From the NCBI RefSeq assembly GCF_003144245.1, contig NW_020289975.1:1321496-1385495 (forward strand): 64,000 nucleotides of DNA, read 5' to 3'. This DNA comes from Jaminaea rosea. Lineage: Eukaryota > Basidiomycota > Exobasidiomycetes > Microstromatales. This document shows, one piece after another, positions 54,662 to 64,000 of the stretch. A program made the translations under genes and the position numbers. Within the stretch, counting starts at the first letter, position 1; every line of letters starts with the position of its first letter. Below the pieces are notes generated by a model, which was not told where the DNA came from, searched no databases, and worked only from the letters and a program-made list of their open reading frames with translations.

Positions 54662-56447
54662 CTAGTCGCGCTCACGGCGAGGAGGCGGGCTACGGTCACG
54701 GTCGTCACGCCTGCGCACATCATCGTCGCTCCTGCGGCGAGGGGGAGGCGAGAAGTCTCGGTCCCTAGGGTCACCGCCGCGCGGAGGAGGAGGGCCATAG
54801 CGGTCACGGTCGTCTCGGTGATGAGGAGGAGGGCCGTAGCGGTCATCGTACCCACCTCCGTACCCCCCACGAGGTCCAGGACCGCCGCGGGGAGGAGGCG
54901 GCCCGTATGGGTCGCCATAGGGGCTGCCGTAGTCGCGGGGAGGGGGAGGTCCTCCAGGTCCCATGGCTCCACGCCCGGACATGGGCGGGGGAGGGGGGCC
55001 TTCGGGGGCGGGGTCGGCGCGAAGCTTACTGCCGCGCAGCTCGAGGCCTTCGATCTTGTCAAGAGCGCGCTCCATGTCGTCGCGGTTCGAGTACTCGAGG
55101 ATACCTTCGTCTGGGCGGGTGGGGTCGACGTCGGCGAAGGAGATTTGACCACACTCGCGGCCGATGTCCTTGAGATCTTGCCAGCTTGTGTTAGGAGGCA
55201 GGTTAGAGATAATCACGCGGTGGTTGCCTGCGTTGCGCGCGAGGGAATGAAGATGAGCTCGAGTGTTCGGCGTCTTTTCGACCGTCGCACGCGCCCACTC
55301 ACCTCGGCGGATGCGAGGAGCAGGACGCCCGTAGCCAGGAGGAGGGCCATAGCCGTAGGGGTCAGGGTAGCCAGGAGGACCGTAGCCGGGGTAGCCTCCA
55401 CGGGGAGGGTAGCCGTAGGGGTCGCGAGAGCGGCGGTTGTCCTTGGCCATCTGAACGAGAATCCTGCGAGGAAAGGAGGGCAGAGGCTCGTCAGAGGGAG
55501 TGCTGTGGGTACGACGACCCGATTCGTGCCGTACTCACTTGTTGCCGAGGAGGTCGGCGCCGTCGCAATTCTGAGGACAGGGCAGTGGCAAGAGGTAGAG
55601 AGGTTGCGGCCGATGGTGTGAGCGTCAGTCGAATGAGAATGATGAGTAAAGGCGACCATTGAGTGCTTGCGATCCCCTTCGTGCCTTCCTCCAGTGGGGT
55701 GGAGCCGGCTGCGTGTGATGAAGTACGAGCTTCGATCCACGCAGAGCCGCTGACCTTCAACCGCATCCTTCGAGTCCGTCCGATATGCTTTTAAGAGGAA
55801 TCGATAGCTAAATCGTCCAAGGCATCCAGTCTTGCACCATAAACAGAATGCCAGACCAAGATGCGCCAGAGATCCTCCTGCCACCAGGGATCATCACGAA
55901 TGGAAGAGAAAAGCGAAGCTGGGCCAGACTCGACAAACCAGATGGATGCCCATCTTGAGCTGGCCCACCGGAGGACCGCCGAGGAAGCAGATGCCACAAG
56001 CAGACCGACGTTGAAAGCGGTACCGGGCCTCAGATCCTAGCCTGGCCTAAGGCTTGCCCTGCATTGGCAACCAGCATCCACAAGCGCAGACTGAGGAGGG
56101 GACGGTCCGATCCAGATCACGAGAGCGGGCAAGAGTGCAGAGAGATGGGAAGAGAGAATTGTAGAGCCTCATGAAGGCAAACGTACCTTGACGACGTCTT
56201 CAGCGTCACGCGGGTCTTCGAACTCGCAGAAGCCATAGGCTCCCATGAGCTTGACATCGAGGACTCGCTGCGCGGTTGCAAGGAAGAGGAAGTGGGATGC
56301 GGAGGATAAATGGTCAGCGACGCAATCGCGGGATGCAGACGGCAGAGTAGTGGTGTCACGCACCCCGTAGCCCTTGAAGAGCTCGTCGATGTCGCTCCTG
56401 CGGACATCCTGGGGCAGCTTGCCAATGTAGACGCGCGAGCTTGCCAT
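54662..56447 (-). CDS. SR-family splicing factor with two RRMs
   Basis: Likely SRSF1/Srp2-type regulator of pre-mRNA splicing and mRNA export. Five exons: 56447-56364, 56267-56187, 55570-55539, 55463-55303, 55227-54662 (introns of 96, 616, 75 and 75 nt), giving 307 aa. RRM1 is assembled from exons 1-4: SSRVYIGKLPQDVRRSDIDE, RVLDVKLMGAYGFCEFEDPR, then NCDGADLLGNK-ILVQMAKD. A Gly/Tyr/Pro-rich linker (RGGYPGYGPPGYPDPYGYG) follows. RRM2 starts HRVIISNLPPNTSWQDLKDI and carries SWQDLKD, the signature of the pseudo-RRM of SR proteins. The tail is rich in Gly, Pro, Arg-Asp and Arg-Ser (RDRSPPPRRERD). The second intron is unusually long, as in SR genes that regulate their own splicing. Arg/Gly parts could be substrates of the arginine methyltransferase at 22 kb; this is inference. 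Confidence 0.94.
55571..56186 (-). other. Long second intron of the SR-protein gene
   Basis: 616 nt with GTACGT donor and CTCAG acceptor, inside RRM1. It contains several internal GT and AG sites that could define a cassette exon. None is provable by reading. Confidence 0.7.
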
Positions 56448-56683
56448 GATGAAGGTGGATGGATATGGTGTGGAAGGAAGAAGCGCGAGCCCAGTCCAGG
56501 CAAGAGCTCCACGCGTGATCAGCACACCACGGCAGGGCGGAGGCTGATTGGCGGTGGCCCCGGCGCGGCACAAGAGCTGCGCTTTTCGTTCTTCCGGAGG
56601 CAATCAAGCAACCAACCAATACCACTCCAGGCAAGGCCATAAAGACATCAAGACCAAGAAGTGGAGTATCCGCCGCCGCCGCG

Positions 56684-58297
56684 ATGAGCGTGCTCCTCGA
56701 GACGAGCGCAGGTGACATCGTCATCGACCTCGACGTCGATCAGGCGCCCAAGGCGTGCCTTAACTTCCTCAAGCTGTGCAAGCTCTATCGCTACAACTAT
56801 TGCGCCTTCTTCAGTGTCCAAAAGAACTTCCTCGCACAGACTGGGGACCCGACCTCTACGGGCAAAGGCGGAGTCTCGATATGGAACCTCTTGCCAACAG
56901 CATCACCTGACTATCTGGCCTCGCCGTACTTCAAGCCAGAGCGATCACGGCACCTCAACCATCGGCAGAAAGGCACCGTCTCCATGGCGCTCTCTCAGCC
57001 ATCAGGTAGCAGGCGTTTAGCTGATAACGATGATGATGATGATGATGATAGCGAGTCTTCAGATCTCGTAGCCGGCTCCCAATTCTTCATCACCCTCGCC
57101 GACTCTATCGACTACCTCGATGGCAAGCATGCTCCATTTGGCACCGTCGTCGAGGGCCAAGAATCAGGTGGAGCCCTCGACAAGATCAACTCGGCGTTCG
57201 TGGACGACTCGCATCGCCCGCTCAAGGACATCCGGATCCGTCGAGTCCACGTCCTCGACGACCCATTCGATGACCCAGTCGGCCTCTCGCCTCCCTCGCG
57301 CACTCCATCACCCACACCAGAGCAGTTTGCCTCCATCCGCCTCGGCGATGGCGAAGATGTCGAGGACGCTGATGGCGAGGACGGTGGACTAACGGCCGAG
57401 CAAAAGGAAGAAGCCCGCAGAAAAGCCGACTCATCCGCTGCTGCCTTGACGTTGGAGATGGTGGGAGATCTTCCTTTCGCTGAGGTACGCCCGCCAGAGA
57501 ACATCCTCTTCGTCTGCAAGCTCAACCCTGTCACTCGCTCCGAAGACCTCGAGCTCATCTTCAGCCGATTCGGAAAGGTCCTCTCTTGCGAAGTAGTCAA
57601 GGACAAGCGCACGGGCGACTCGCTACAGTACGCTTTCGTCGAGTTTGACGAGAAGGAGAGCGCGGAGCAGGCCTACTTCAAGATGGATGCCGTGCTGATC
57701 GATAATGCGAGGATCAGGGTGGATTTCAGTCAGAGTGTGAGCAAACTGGCGGGCAGGTGGAATCAATCTAGGGTAGGCGCTGGTAAAAGGTTGCCTCCTT
57801 GGGCAGAGGCTAGGTCACAGTCACCGCCGAGTAGCAGCAGGGGAGGAGGTCAGCGAGGTCCGCCGCCCACTTCATATGAGCCTTCCTCGTCGATGCATGG
57901 CAGCAGAGGTCTCGTCTTTGATGACGCCGAGATGACACGACGACCTCCACCTTCTCGCGAGCGTGATCCGAAATCGCGGTATGACGACCGTAGGCGAGGG
58001 GATGCCGGGAGGCGCTACGATGATGATCGTAGACGCAACGAAGGAAGGAGAAGATCACCACCACCTTATGATCACCGCCGTCGGGCAACAGATGACTCTC
58101 GTGGCTACTCTTCAGGGCGCGATGACCATCGACCGTACGAGAGGCGTGGCCGGGACGCGGGAAGAGAGAGGCACGGCGGAGAGTCCTCGCGCTACGAGGA
58201 TGGTCGAGACAGACGGCGAGATGATGGGTATCGCGAGGGGGACAGGTACACGGACAGAGAACGCGCTCGTCATCGAGAGCGCAGTCCGGGAGGATAA
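56684..58297 (+). CDS. Cyclophilin-RRM protein PPIL4
   Basis: Nuclear peptidyl-prolyl isomerase-like protein. Single exon, 537 aa. The cyclophilin domain (1-180) contains [76 protein letters not shown], and [17 protein letters not shown]. The usual catalytic Arg (FHRxxxxF) is replaced by a Ser/Val context, as in PPIL4, so isomerase activity may be weak. An acidic Asp run is inserted near residue 117. The RRM (about 272-350) has [73 protein letters not shown]. The C-terminal 150 residues are Arg/Asp/Ser-rich. The start lies 236 bases from that of the divergent SR gene. Confidence 0.96.
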   Translation: MSVLLETSAGDIVIDLDVDQAPKACLNFLKLCKLYRYNYCAFFSVQKNFLAQTGDPTSTGKGGVSIWNLLPTASPDYLASPYFKPERSRHLNHRQKGTVSMALSQPSGSRRLADNDDDDDDDSESSDLVAGSQFFITLADSIDYLDGKHAPFGTVVEGQESGGALDKINSAFVDDSHRPLKDIRIRRVHVLDDPFDDPVGLSPPSRTPSPTPEQFASIRLGDGEDVEDADGEDGGLTAEQKEEARRKADSSAAALTLEMVGDLPFAEVRPPENILFVCKLNPVTRSEDLELIFSRFGKVLSCEVVKDKRTGDSLQYAFVEFDEKESAEQAYFKMDAVLIDNARIRVDFSQSVSKLAGRWNQSRVGAGKRLPPWAEARSQSPPSSSRGGGQRGPPPTSYEPSSSMHGSRGLVFDDAEMTRRPPPSRERDPKSRYDDRRRGDAGRRYDDDRRRNEGRRRSPPPYDHRRRATDDSRGYSSGRDDHRPYERRGRDAGRERHGGESSRYEDGRDRRRDDGYREGDRYTDRERARHRERSPGG

Positions 58298-58429
58298 TGC
58301 ACATAATGCAAGGAGCGAGCATCACCAATTTCATGACGGACGTACAATGACAACATGCATCCCCAAATAGACATCACTGCGAGCGCTCACTCTCCTTTCA
58401 TGATTCTTGGCCCCCCTCGTGTACACCCT

Positions 58430-61400
58430 TCACGCGTACCCCTTTCTGTAGAAGAATGACCTTCTCTTGTTACTGCCCCCGGGAGTACTGCTCCCTCCCA
58501 CTCTCCCTGCAGGAGAGTAGCCGGATCCATTGCTTCCGTACGACGCCTCGTCGTCCACAGTTGACCTCTGTCCAGCATCTTCCATCGGGACACCTCTTCC
58601 TCGTATCGCTCCTGTAAGTCCACCACCCGTCGTCCAAGTCGAGGATGAAGCAAGACTGGGTGTATCGTCAGTCGAATAATCCATGGGAAAGGCGTCGGTC
58701 GAGACGGAGCCTGGCAGCAAAGGCCGCTGTCTGGTCCTACTGCTTGCTACCATCGAACCGTTGGGGGCATGACTGCCGCCATGACCGTTGCGGTGGCTCA
58801 TTGGATCAGCGCGAGGCGTCTCGTTCGAGCTCCAAGCGCCTCCACTGCTCGCCAGTGTCTCCATCGTGCCCGCAAGCTCCTCATCATCCTCTTCGTCCTC
58901 CTCATACTCCGAGTCTGGGTCTTCATCGATGTCGTATGGTCGTGCGCTGCCGTTGCCGTTGATGGCAAGGCCATGTGCTGAGACCTCCCCAGGTATCGAG
59001 ATGCTGCTACTACTTCCCTCCCCGGCATGAGCATGATGCCCGAGGTGCTGACCGGATTGCAAGGCGTAGAGCGACCCGTTGGCCATGCTGCCCGCACCCG
59101 ATGCCAGACGTCTGGCTCCGTTGTTAGCGCCTGGTGTCGAGGGACTACCCGTTTCGCCACCGCCATCTTCATCCGTGAAGAAGGCAGAAAGGTCATGCAG
59201 CTGCGACACAATATCTCCCAAGCTTGCCAAGTTATCGCCACCTCCGCCTGCTGCAAAGGGCTCCCCATTTGCGTCCACGCCGCCAACGGTGACACCGCCT
59301 ACGCTCCCTCCTCCGATGCTCTGATCACCTCCAGCAGCATAGAAGTCGTCCTCATTGACAAAGTCTACGATGCTCAGCGGCGAGACGTCGAGCGTCAGCT
59401 CGCACGTTTTGAACACGGCCTGGATATTGATGCGCGTCCTCGACGTCAACTCTTGCGGGTTCGCCACCGCCCACCCGCTATCGTCCGGTGTGCCAAAGAT
59501 GGAGGCATCGCTCCCCTGCTCCCTGCGTCTATTGGGTCGCCCCCACTGCAGGCTCATGCGCAGAATCTGATTCGCGGTAGGCCCACCGTGGATGGTTATG
59601 GGCTCGTCGAGCACTTCGAGAGCTTGTGCTGCAAGCGGGGTGGAGAGAAGCCGCAAGAGGGGCATGAGCAGCTCGGAGCCTAAGCTGGCGAAGGCGGGAG
59701 ATCGCGTATCGATGGCTTGAAAGAAAATTTTGAGCACTTGCATCGTGTTGCTGCGCAGCCACTCGTGCTGGTTGAGGGTGAGTCCGAGTAGATTGACAGC
59801 TAGCTGCGGACCTAAACGCGGGAGATAATGGGTACGAATCGAGTTGACTGCCTGGCGAGTCATGTCGTCTTTCGTCCTGAAGCGTGACCTGGCGATCGAG
59901 GTTGCAACACGAGCAATGTCGGCGCGCCCCTCGGCTTCGCACAGCACGGCAATGTCTTCGGCAAGCTCCAACACGGCAGGATCCTTGACCGTAGCGTCGG
60001 ACGCTTGAAGGAACCACGGCAGAGCGCTGACTAGTAGGAAGGCAATGCGGTCCGGCGAAGCATCAACGAGGTCGCTATTGTGGATCTTGGCTACGCGCAT
60101 CAGCACCTTGAACGACGCAGCTGATGTAGCCGACGAGCGCAAACCGCGTAGGACGAGTGGCTGGATGCCGCCAACATCACCGTCCCATCCCTCGGGACAC
60201 TTGCTCCGTAGCAGATTGATTGTCTCCGTGTCGCCAAGATCCACCTTGTCCAAGAGTCCATCGAGCATCTCAAGAGCAACGCCAAACTCGCGCTCATTGG
60301 CCGTGCTGAGGCAGGCGACGGCGGCCCAAAATGCCTGGGCGAAGATGTCCTGCCGATGACGGTCTGTCGACTTGATGAGCGCCGTTAGTGTAGAGAGAAT
60401 CTCGAGACTGAATGACTGAATATCGATGTTGGGATCGGAGATGGTGTTCGAGAGACGACCGAGCAGATCGGCGAGCATCGTGGGCGTCGCTGGTGGCAGC
60501 AAGATCCTGAAGGCTTGGAAGGACCGGCAGGCAATGTGCCGCACTGGGCCTGATGTTGCCCAATAGAGAGCCACGGTCGCCCACTGCTCCCCCAGGCCTG
60601 GCGATAGTGGCTGCAAGATTCGCAGCGTCTCGCTGAGTAGGTATCGCATCTTGCGTGGCGTCTTGAACTCGTCCAGAGTGACTTCAAGATCCATGTGGGA
60701 CCAAAAGTTGGCCGCACCCTTGCTGAAGAGCTGCTCGACCTGTTCTTTTGCCGTCGCAACAGCCTCCCCGCCCATCGCCGCAGCTTTCATCGAGGCTAAG
60801 CTGCGCAGCAATTGCTCGAAAGTAGCTACGGCCTGCTCTTGCACGAAGGGAATGACGCTGTCGATCTGCACAAAGATGGCGTGTAGGAGCGTCGGCAGCT
60901 TGGCGTTGAGCTGATCTGAGGGCTCGTAGGTGAGCTCGCCTATAAATATGAGGGCCAGCTGGCCCGGGGAGAAGACTTGCTGCTTGGACGACAGGGGCAG
61001 GAGGATGTCGAGATTCGCTCTGAAAAGACTGCGATGCGCTGGGGCGCTGGGCTGGACGTTGACCTGATCTCGTGGCACGGGAATGACCGACGTTGGCTCG
61101 ATGAAAGCGCAGAGCTCGTCAAACATCGGCGGGCCGATGATGGTCTGAGAGAGACACGAGACAACTCGCTTCGCGTGAATGACAAAGGCCGCGCTACGGT
61201 AGCACAGCCCCTGCTCGACGAGGAACTTGACGATGGCATTGCTGTTGAAGAAGACCTGGCTCCCCTCTGCCAGGCTGGCCCAGGCGTCTTGAATCTCGAA
61301 GTTGTGCTCATCTCCATACTTGACGGTGAGGGAGAGCAGATTGGAGAGGACCAAGAGCGAGCAGTAGGTAATCTCGTTGCCGCCACCGGCTGAGTCTGCA

Positions 61401-64000
61401 CCTTGCAGCAGGTCAATGTCCCTAAGCCAGTCCGGCAGGAGACCGAGCGTCGTCGATCTTCTCGATGAGTCGATGTCGCTCAGACGGGCAGTAGCCTCGC
61501 AGACGAAGGCAACCTTGTGCGTACCAAAGTGATGGGCGAGAAAGGCCGAAATATCCCTCTGGGCGCGTAGATAGGTTGCTGGCAACGGGCTGCTTACTCC
61601 TACATCGACGTGATGCAGCGACAGCGAAGGTGCTTCCCGTCGAGATGCCCATTCGATCAGCGCGAGAGCCTTGCGGCGAATCGCAACATCTGAGTGACCT
61701 AGCTTGGTGAGCGTGAGGACCAGGATGTGGTGCAGTGGGACTTCGATCCTTGCTTGCAGCGGTACCGATCTGTCGACAGCCGTGTCGCAGAAGCAAGCAA
61801 AGATGGATCTCGGCGAGGCGAGATTGTCCGCTTCGTGAAAGGCGCTGTCAATCACGGCAGCCAGGAGATTTGCATCTGCGCCATTGTTGATCAGCAAAGA
61901 GCGCAGCGCTCTTCGCGCAATACCATGGTTTGTCGGTACTGGGCTCCTGAAGAGACCCTCGAGCCATTCGATGAGCCACGGCGACGTGTAGGGGCTAGGC
62001 ACGTCTGGTGTTGCGATGGGCCCTTGGCAAAGCGTCGCCATGGCGTCGCTGGCGTGGAAGGACAGCGACTGCGTGTCTTCTCGCAACGATGCAAGAACTG
62101 ACTCCCTCTGCTTGTCGTCTCGCAGCTGCTCGGCAACGTTGGCCAGCAGTGCTGCCAGCTTGCCTGGTCCATCCTTGGCTGACTGACTGTACGAGTACCA
62201 CTCTGCGAAGAGGGCGAACATCTTGTGCCTGGTTTCAAACGGAAAGTAGCGATCGCATCCTCCTCTTGGCCACATCCTGCTGTACAGCGATTCGACGACG
62301 CCGCAGAAGAAGCGCCTGAGGCGCTGGAGGTCCCAAAAGGACTGCACGTCTCGATGCTCGCTGAGGAGATTGAAGGTATCCTTGATCCAGTTCAGGAGCA
62401 GGCTGACGACCGCTTCTTCCGAAAGCGCTTGCTCCGTCATGTGCGAGGACGTCAACTGAACAACGTGACCAAGCGCAGTTCGCAGTCGACCGTGACGGCG
62501 AGGGGGCTGAGCGCCGCCCCTGCCCGTTGCGACACGAGACTCAACGAGTTGGGAGCTGACAGCCTGCAGTGTCTCGAGCAGGGTACGGTACAAGTTGACA
62601 TTGATGTTGCCCAGCGCAACGACTACGGCATCTCTGAACTTGACCTGATCCGAAGCGAGGAAGGGTACTAGCTTCTGAAAGAGGTCGCGAGCCGCGATGA
62701 CTCGCTCGCCAGAACTGGGGTCACTGCCTTGGCGACGGTGTGAGACAGCGCCTCTTGAGCCTTCCGTGGAGGTCGTGGAGGTGCACAGAGCCAAAATGTA
62801 GAACTTCCAGTGCTCAGCCATCAACGTCTGATCAGCTGCTGAGCCACCTCCCTGCGGGGCAGACGCCAAGCCGCCCGACAATGATGATGATGTCGGCATC
62901 GTCTTCGTAGTTGATCCTCCGCCTGCGCCCATCGTTGTGGCAGCGCGAGGAACGAGACCCGCAGCAGTTGCGACGGCTGCGTCCATGCTAAGAACTCTGT
63001 TCGTGACATGCGAGCGGAAGACGGCGACCGTCGTTGGAAAGTGGTCAAGACACATCCGCAATAGGCCGGGAAGGACGTGCTGCCAGAGCGAATGTTCAAT
63101 GACGAAATCGCTCTCTGCTAAGTCGCTCAAAGGGTGATTGCTGTTCGACCTTGTCCACTCCTGCACTCGTTGCCTCTGCTCAGCGGAGAGCTGTGGATCG
63201 TCCACATTGCAAAATTCACGGCAGGGCAGGTCGAGGAGGTGGATAATGCGAGCCGGCTCCGCTGCCGAGGGCGGGCGACCGCCACTTCCTGGCGTCTGAA
63301 AGGCTTCGTCGAGGACGGCAACAAGGCGCAGAATGCTTATGGCTTGCCGCCTGAGATGACGGTAGCCCGAACAGAGCAGCAGCAGTCCGTAGGCTTCCAC
63401 CTCGTCAGTGATGGCCCACGCGCTCGTCCTCTCCATCTTGGCGTCCACGCCGCTCTGTTCGTCTGTCTTGCTCGCCCTGAGTTGGCCAAGCCAGATGTTC
63501 AAGAACTCCGTCCAGAGTCGTAGCGCCGCCTCGACCTTGGGGAGGAGAGCGATCTGGTGAGGATGTGTCTCCCAGAATAGCGATTCTGCACGGAAGATGT
63601 GGCGACCAAAGCCAGAGACGACGGCTCCTGCACCTCCTTTACGCTGTCGTGCGATACGCCTCAGTGCTTGCGAGGCTGCCTCGCCGAGTTGAGGATCGCC
63701 GCTCCAGTGTGCCTTGAAGAGACAGGATAGGACGCTTGCAAATGGGATGCTTGAGCTGAGACAGCGAGGCCATGAGTCAAAGCAGGCCCTGAGGAGATCC
63801 ATGTACGGCTGCTGATCGCGAGCGTAGGCAACGGATAGCTTGCTGCGAGGATGGCTGCGGATCAAGTTGCGCTCGTGGTCGATGAGGCTGCCGTTCTGAG
63901 CCACATTATGGGTACGCATGACGATGACGCTCTCGTCAAAGACGGTCGATGTACCAACTTGGTGGTCGCAGATGAGAGCAATCTTGCCGATGAGATCATT
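58430..64000 (-). CDS. Cell-morphogenesis protein TAO3/PAG1 (Furry family), 3' part
   Basis: Giant HEAT/Armadillo scaffold of the RAM (NDR-kinase Cbk1) pathway, which controls polarity and cell separation. The stop is at 58430. The frame is open, without a stop or credible start, to the right edge, so the 5' part is outside the window. At least 1856 aa are visible in one exon. Family-like segments: NDLIGKIALICDHQVGTSTV at the edge, RCLSSSIPFASVLSCLFKAH, LFALFAEWYSYSQSAKDGPG, FIGELTYEPSDQLNAKLPTL, LLSETLRILQPLSPGLGEQW, and QHEWLRSNTMQVLKIFFQAI. A disordered Ser/Gly/Asp tail (from about 59300 downward) has an acidic run (DEDPDSEYEEDEEDDEEL) and ends in KRRSFFYRKGYA. The ATG at 63919 is internal. 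Confidence 0.93.
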   Translation of the reverse strand, partial: NDLIGKIALICDHQVGTSTVFDESVIVMRTHNVAQNGSLIDHERNLIRSHPRSKLSVAYARDQQPYMDLLRACFDSWPRCLSSSIPFASVLSCLFKAHWSGDPQLGEAASQALRRIARQRKGGAGAVVSGFGRHIFRAESLFWETHPHQIALLPKVEAALRLWTEFLNIWLGQLRASKTDEQSGVDAKMERTSAWAITDEVEAYGLLLLCSGYRHLRRQAISILRLVAVLDEAFQTPGSGGRPPSAAEPARIIHLLDLPCREFCNVDDPQLSAEQRQRVQEWTRSNSNHPLSDLAESDFVIEHSLWQHVLPGLLRMCLDHFPTTVAVFRSHVTNRVLSMDAAVATAAGLVPRAATTMGAGGGSTTKTMPTSSSLSGGLASAPQGGGSAADQTLMAEHWKFYILALCTSTTSTEGSRGAVSHRRQGSDPSSGERVIAARDLFQKLVPFLASDQVKFRDAVVVALGNINVNLYRTLLETLQAVSSQLVESRVATGRGGAQPPRRHGRLRTALGHVVQLTSSHMTEQALSEEAVVSLLLNWIKDTFNLLSEHRDVQSFWDLQRLRRFFCGVVESLYSRMWPRGGCDRYFPFETRHKMFALFAEWYSYSQSAKDGPGKLAALLANVAEQLRDDKQRESVLASLREDTQSLSFHASDAMATLCQGPIATPDVPSPYTSPWLIEWLEGLFRSPVPTNHGIARRALRSLLINNGADANLLAAVIDSAFHEADNLASPRSIFACFCDTAVDRSVPLQARIEVPLHHILVLTLTKLGHSDVAIRRKALALIEWASRREAPSLSLHHVDVGVSSPLPATYLRAQRDISAFLAHHFGTHKVAFVCEATARLSDIDSSRRSTTLGLLPDWLRDIDLLQGADSAGGGNEITYCSLLVLSNLLSLTVKYGDEHNFEIQDAWASLAEGSQVFFNSNAIVKFLVEQGLCYRSAAFVIHAKRVVSCLSQTIIGPPMFDELCAFIEPTSVIPVPRDQVNVQPSAPAHRSLFRANLDILLPLSSKQQVFSPGQLALIFIGELTYEPSDQLNAKLPTLLHAIFVQIDSVIPFVQEQAVATFEQLLRSLASMKAAAMGGEAVATAKEQVEQLFSKGAANFWSHMDLEVTLDEFKTPRKMRYLLSETLRILQPLSPGLGEQWATVALYWATSGPVRHIACRSFQAFRILLPPATPTMLADLLGRLSNTISDPNIDIQSFSLEILSTLTALIKSTDRHRQDIFAQAFWAAVACLSTANEREFGVALEMLDGLLDKVDLGDTETINLLRSKCPEGWDGDVGGIQPLVLRGLRSSATSAASFKVLMRVAKIHNSDLVDASPDRIAFLLVSALPWFLQASDATVKDPAVLELAEDIAVLCEAEGRADIARVATSIARSRFRTKDDMTRQAVNSIRTHYLPRLGPQLAVNLLGLTLNQHEWLRSNTMQVLKIFFQAIDTRSPAFASLGSELLMPLLRLLSTPLAAQALEVLDEPITIHGGPTANQILRMSLQWGRPNRRREQGSDASIFGTPDDSGWAVANPQELTSRTRINIQAVFKTCELTLDVSPLSIVDFVNEDDFYAAGGDQSIGGGSVGGVTVGGVDANGEPFAAGGGGDNLASLGDIVSQLHDLSAFFTDEDGGGETGSPSTPGANNGARRLASGAGSMANGSLYALQSGQHLGHHAHAGEGSSSSISIPGEVSAHGLAINGNGSARPYDIDEDPDSEYEEDEEDDEELAGTMETLASSGGAWSSNETPRADPMSHRNGHGGSHAPNGSMVASSRTRQRPLLPGSVSTDAFPMDYSTDDTPSLASSSTWTTGGGLTGAIRGRGVPMEDAGQRSTVDDEASYGSNGSGYSPAGRVGGSSTPGGSNKRRSFFYRKGYA

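Overview
The window is GC-rich nuclear DNA from a fungus, most likely a basidiomycete and probably Ustilaginomycotina. Evidence: dense gene packing, short introns (mostly 63-126 nt) with GTGAGT-type donors, many intron-poor genes, a fused PurK-PurE ADE2, and a regulator with the Rua1 C-terminal domain. Family calls rest on motifs recognised by eye; no database search was possible. Genus is not determined.

I support 32 protein genes. In order they are ADE2, the Ran exchange factor RCC1/PIM1, folylpolyglutamate synthase, NC2-beta, HOM2, mitochondrial bS21m, CENP-A (CSE4), prefoldin subunit 3, PFS2/WDR33, SNU23, dynamitin, ribose-5-phosphate isomerase, an unknown gene, the arginine methyltransferase HMT1/PRMT1, a small complex I subunit (NDUFB4-like), NSA2, an unknown nuclear-looking protein, a MOSC/mARC-like protein, RRP43, deoxyhypusine hydroxylase, RPN3, RPP1, a ZCCHC9-like zinc-knuckle protein, RPT2, RPF1, a Rua1-domain regulator, mitochondrial uS10m, an orphan gene, PMA1, an SR splicing factor, PPIL4, and the 3' part of TAO3/PAG1.

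Layout: from about 0.9 to 44.5 kb, almost all genes are housekeeping genes in head-to-head or tail-to-tail pairs with gaps of 50-750 bases. From 44.5 to 54.7 kb the order loosens: an orphan gene, a 1.4 kb gap with simple repeats and a hairpin, PMA1 with an unusually long first intron, then 3.4 kb with no recognisable gene. The tight order resumes with a divergent SR protein/PPIL4 pair and the large TAO3 gene, which runs off the right edge.

Functional themes are RNA processing (PFS2, SNU23, RRP43, RPP1, SR protein, PPIL4), ribosome assembly (NSA2, RPF1, ZCCHC9-like), the 26S proteasome (RPN3, RPT2), mitochondrial gene expression and respiration (bS21m, uS10m, NDUFB4-like), chromosome segregation and transport (CENP-A, RCC1, dynamitin), and core metabolism (ADE2, FPGS, HOM2, RKI1). 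I saw no transposon, viral remnant, CRISPR array, rRNA or convincing tRNA. The most interesting observations are gene-structure oddities (12-nt and 29-nt exons, a start codon alone in its exon, a stop-free 75-nt intron, two introns above 600 nt), a CENP-A with a long loop 1, the Rua1-domain regulator and the orphan/repeat/gap region at 44.5-54.7 kb.
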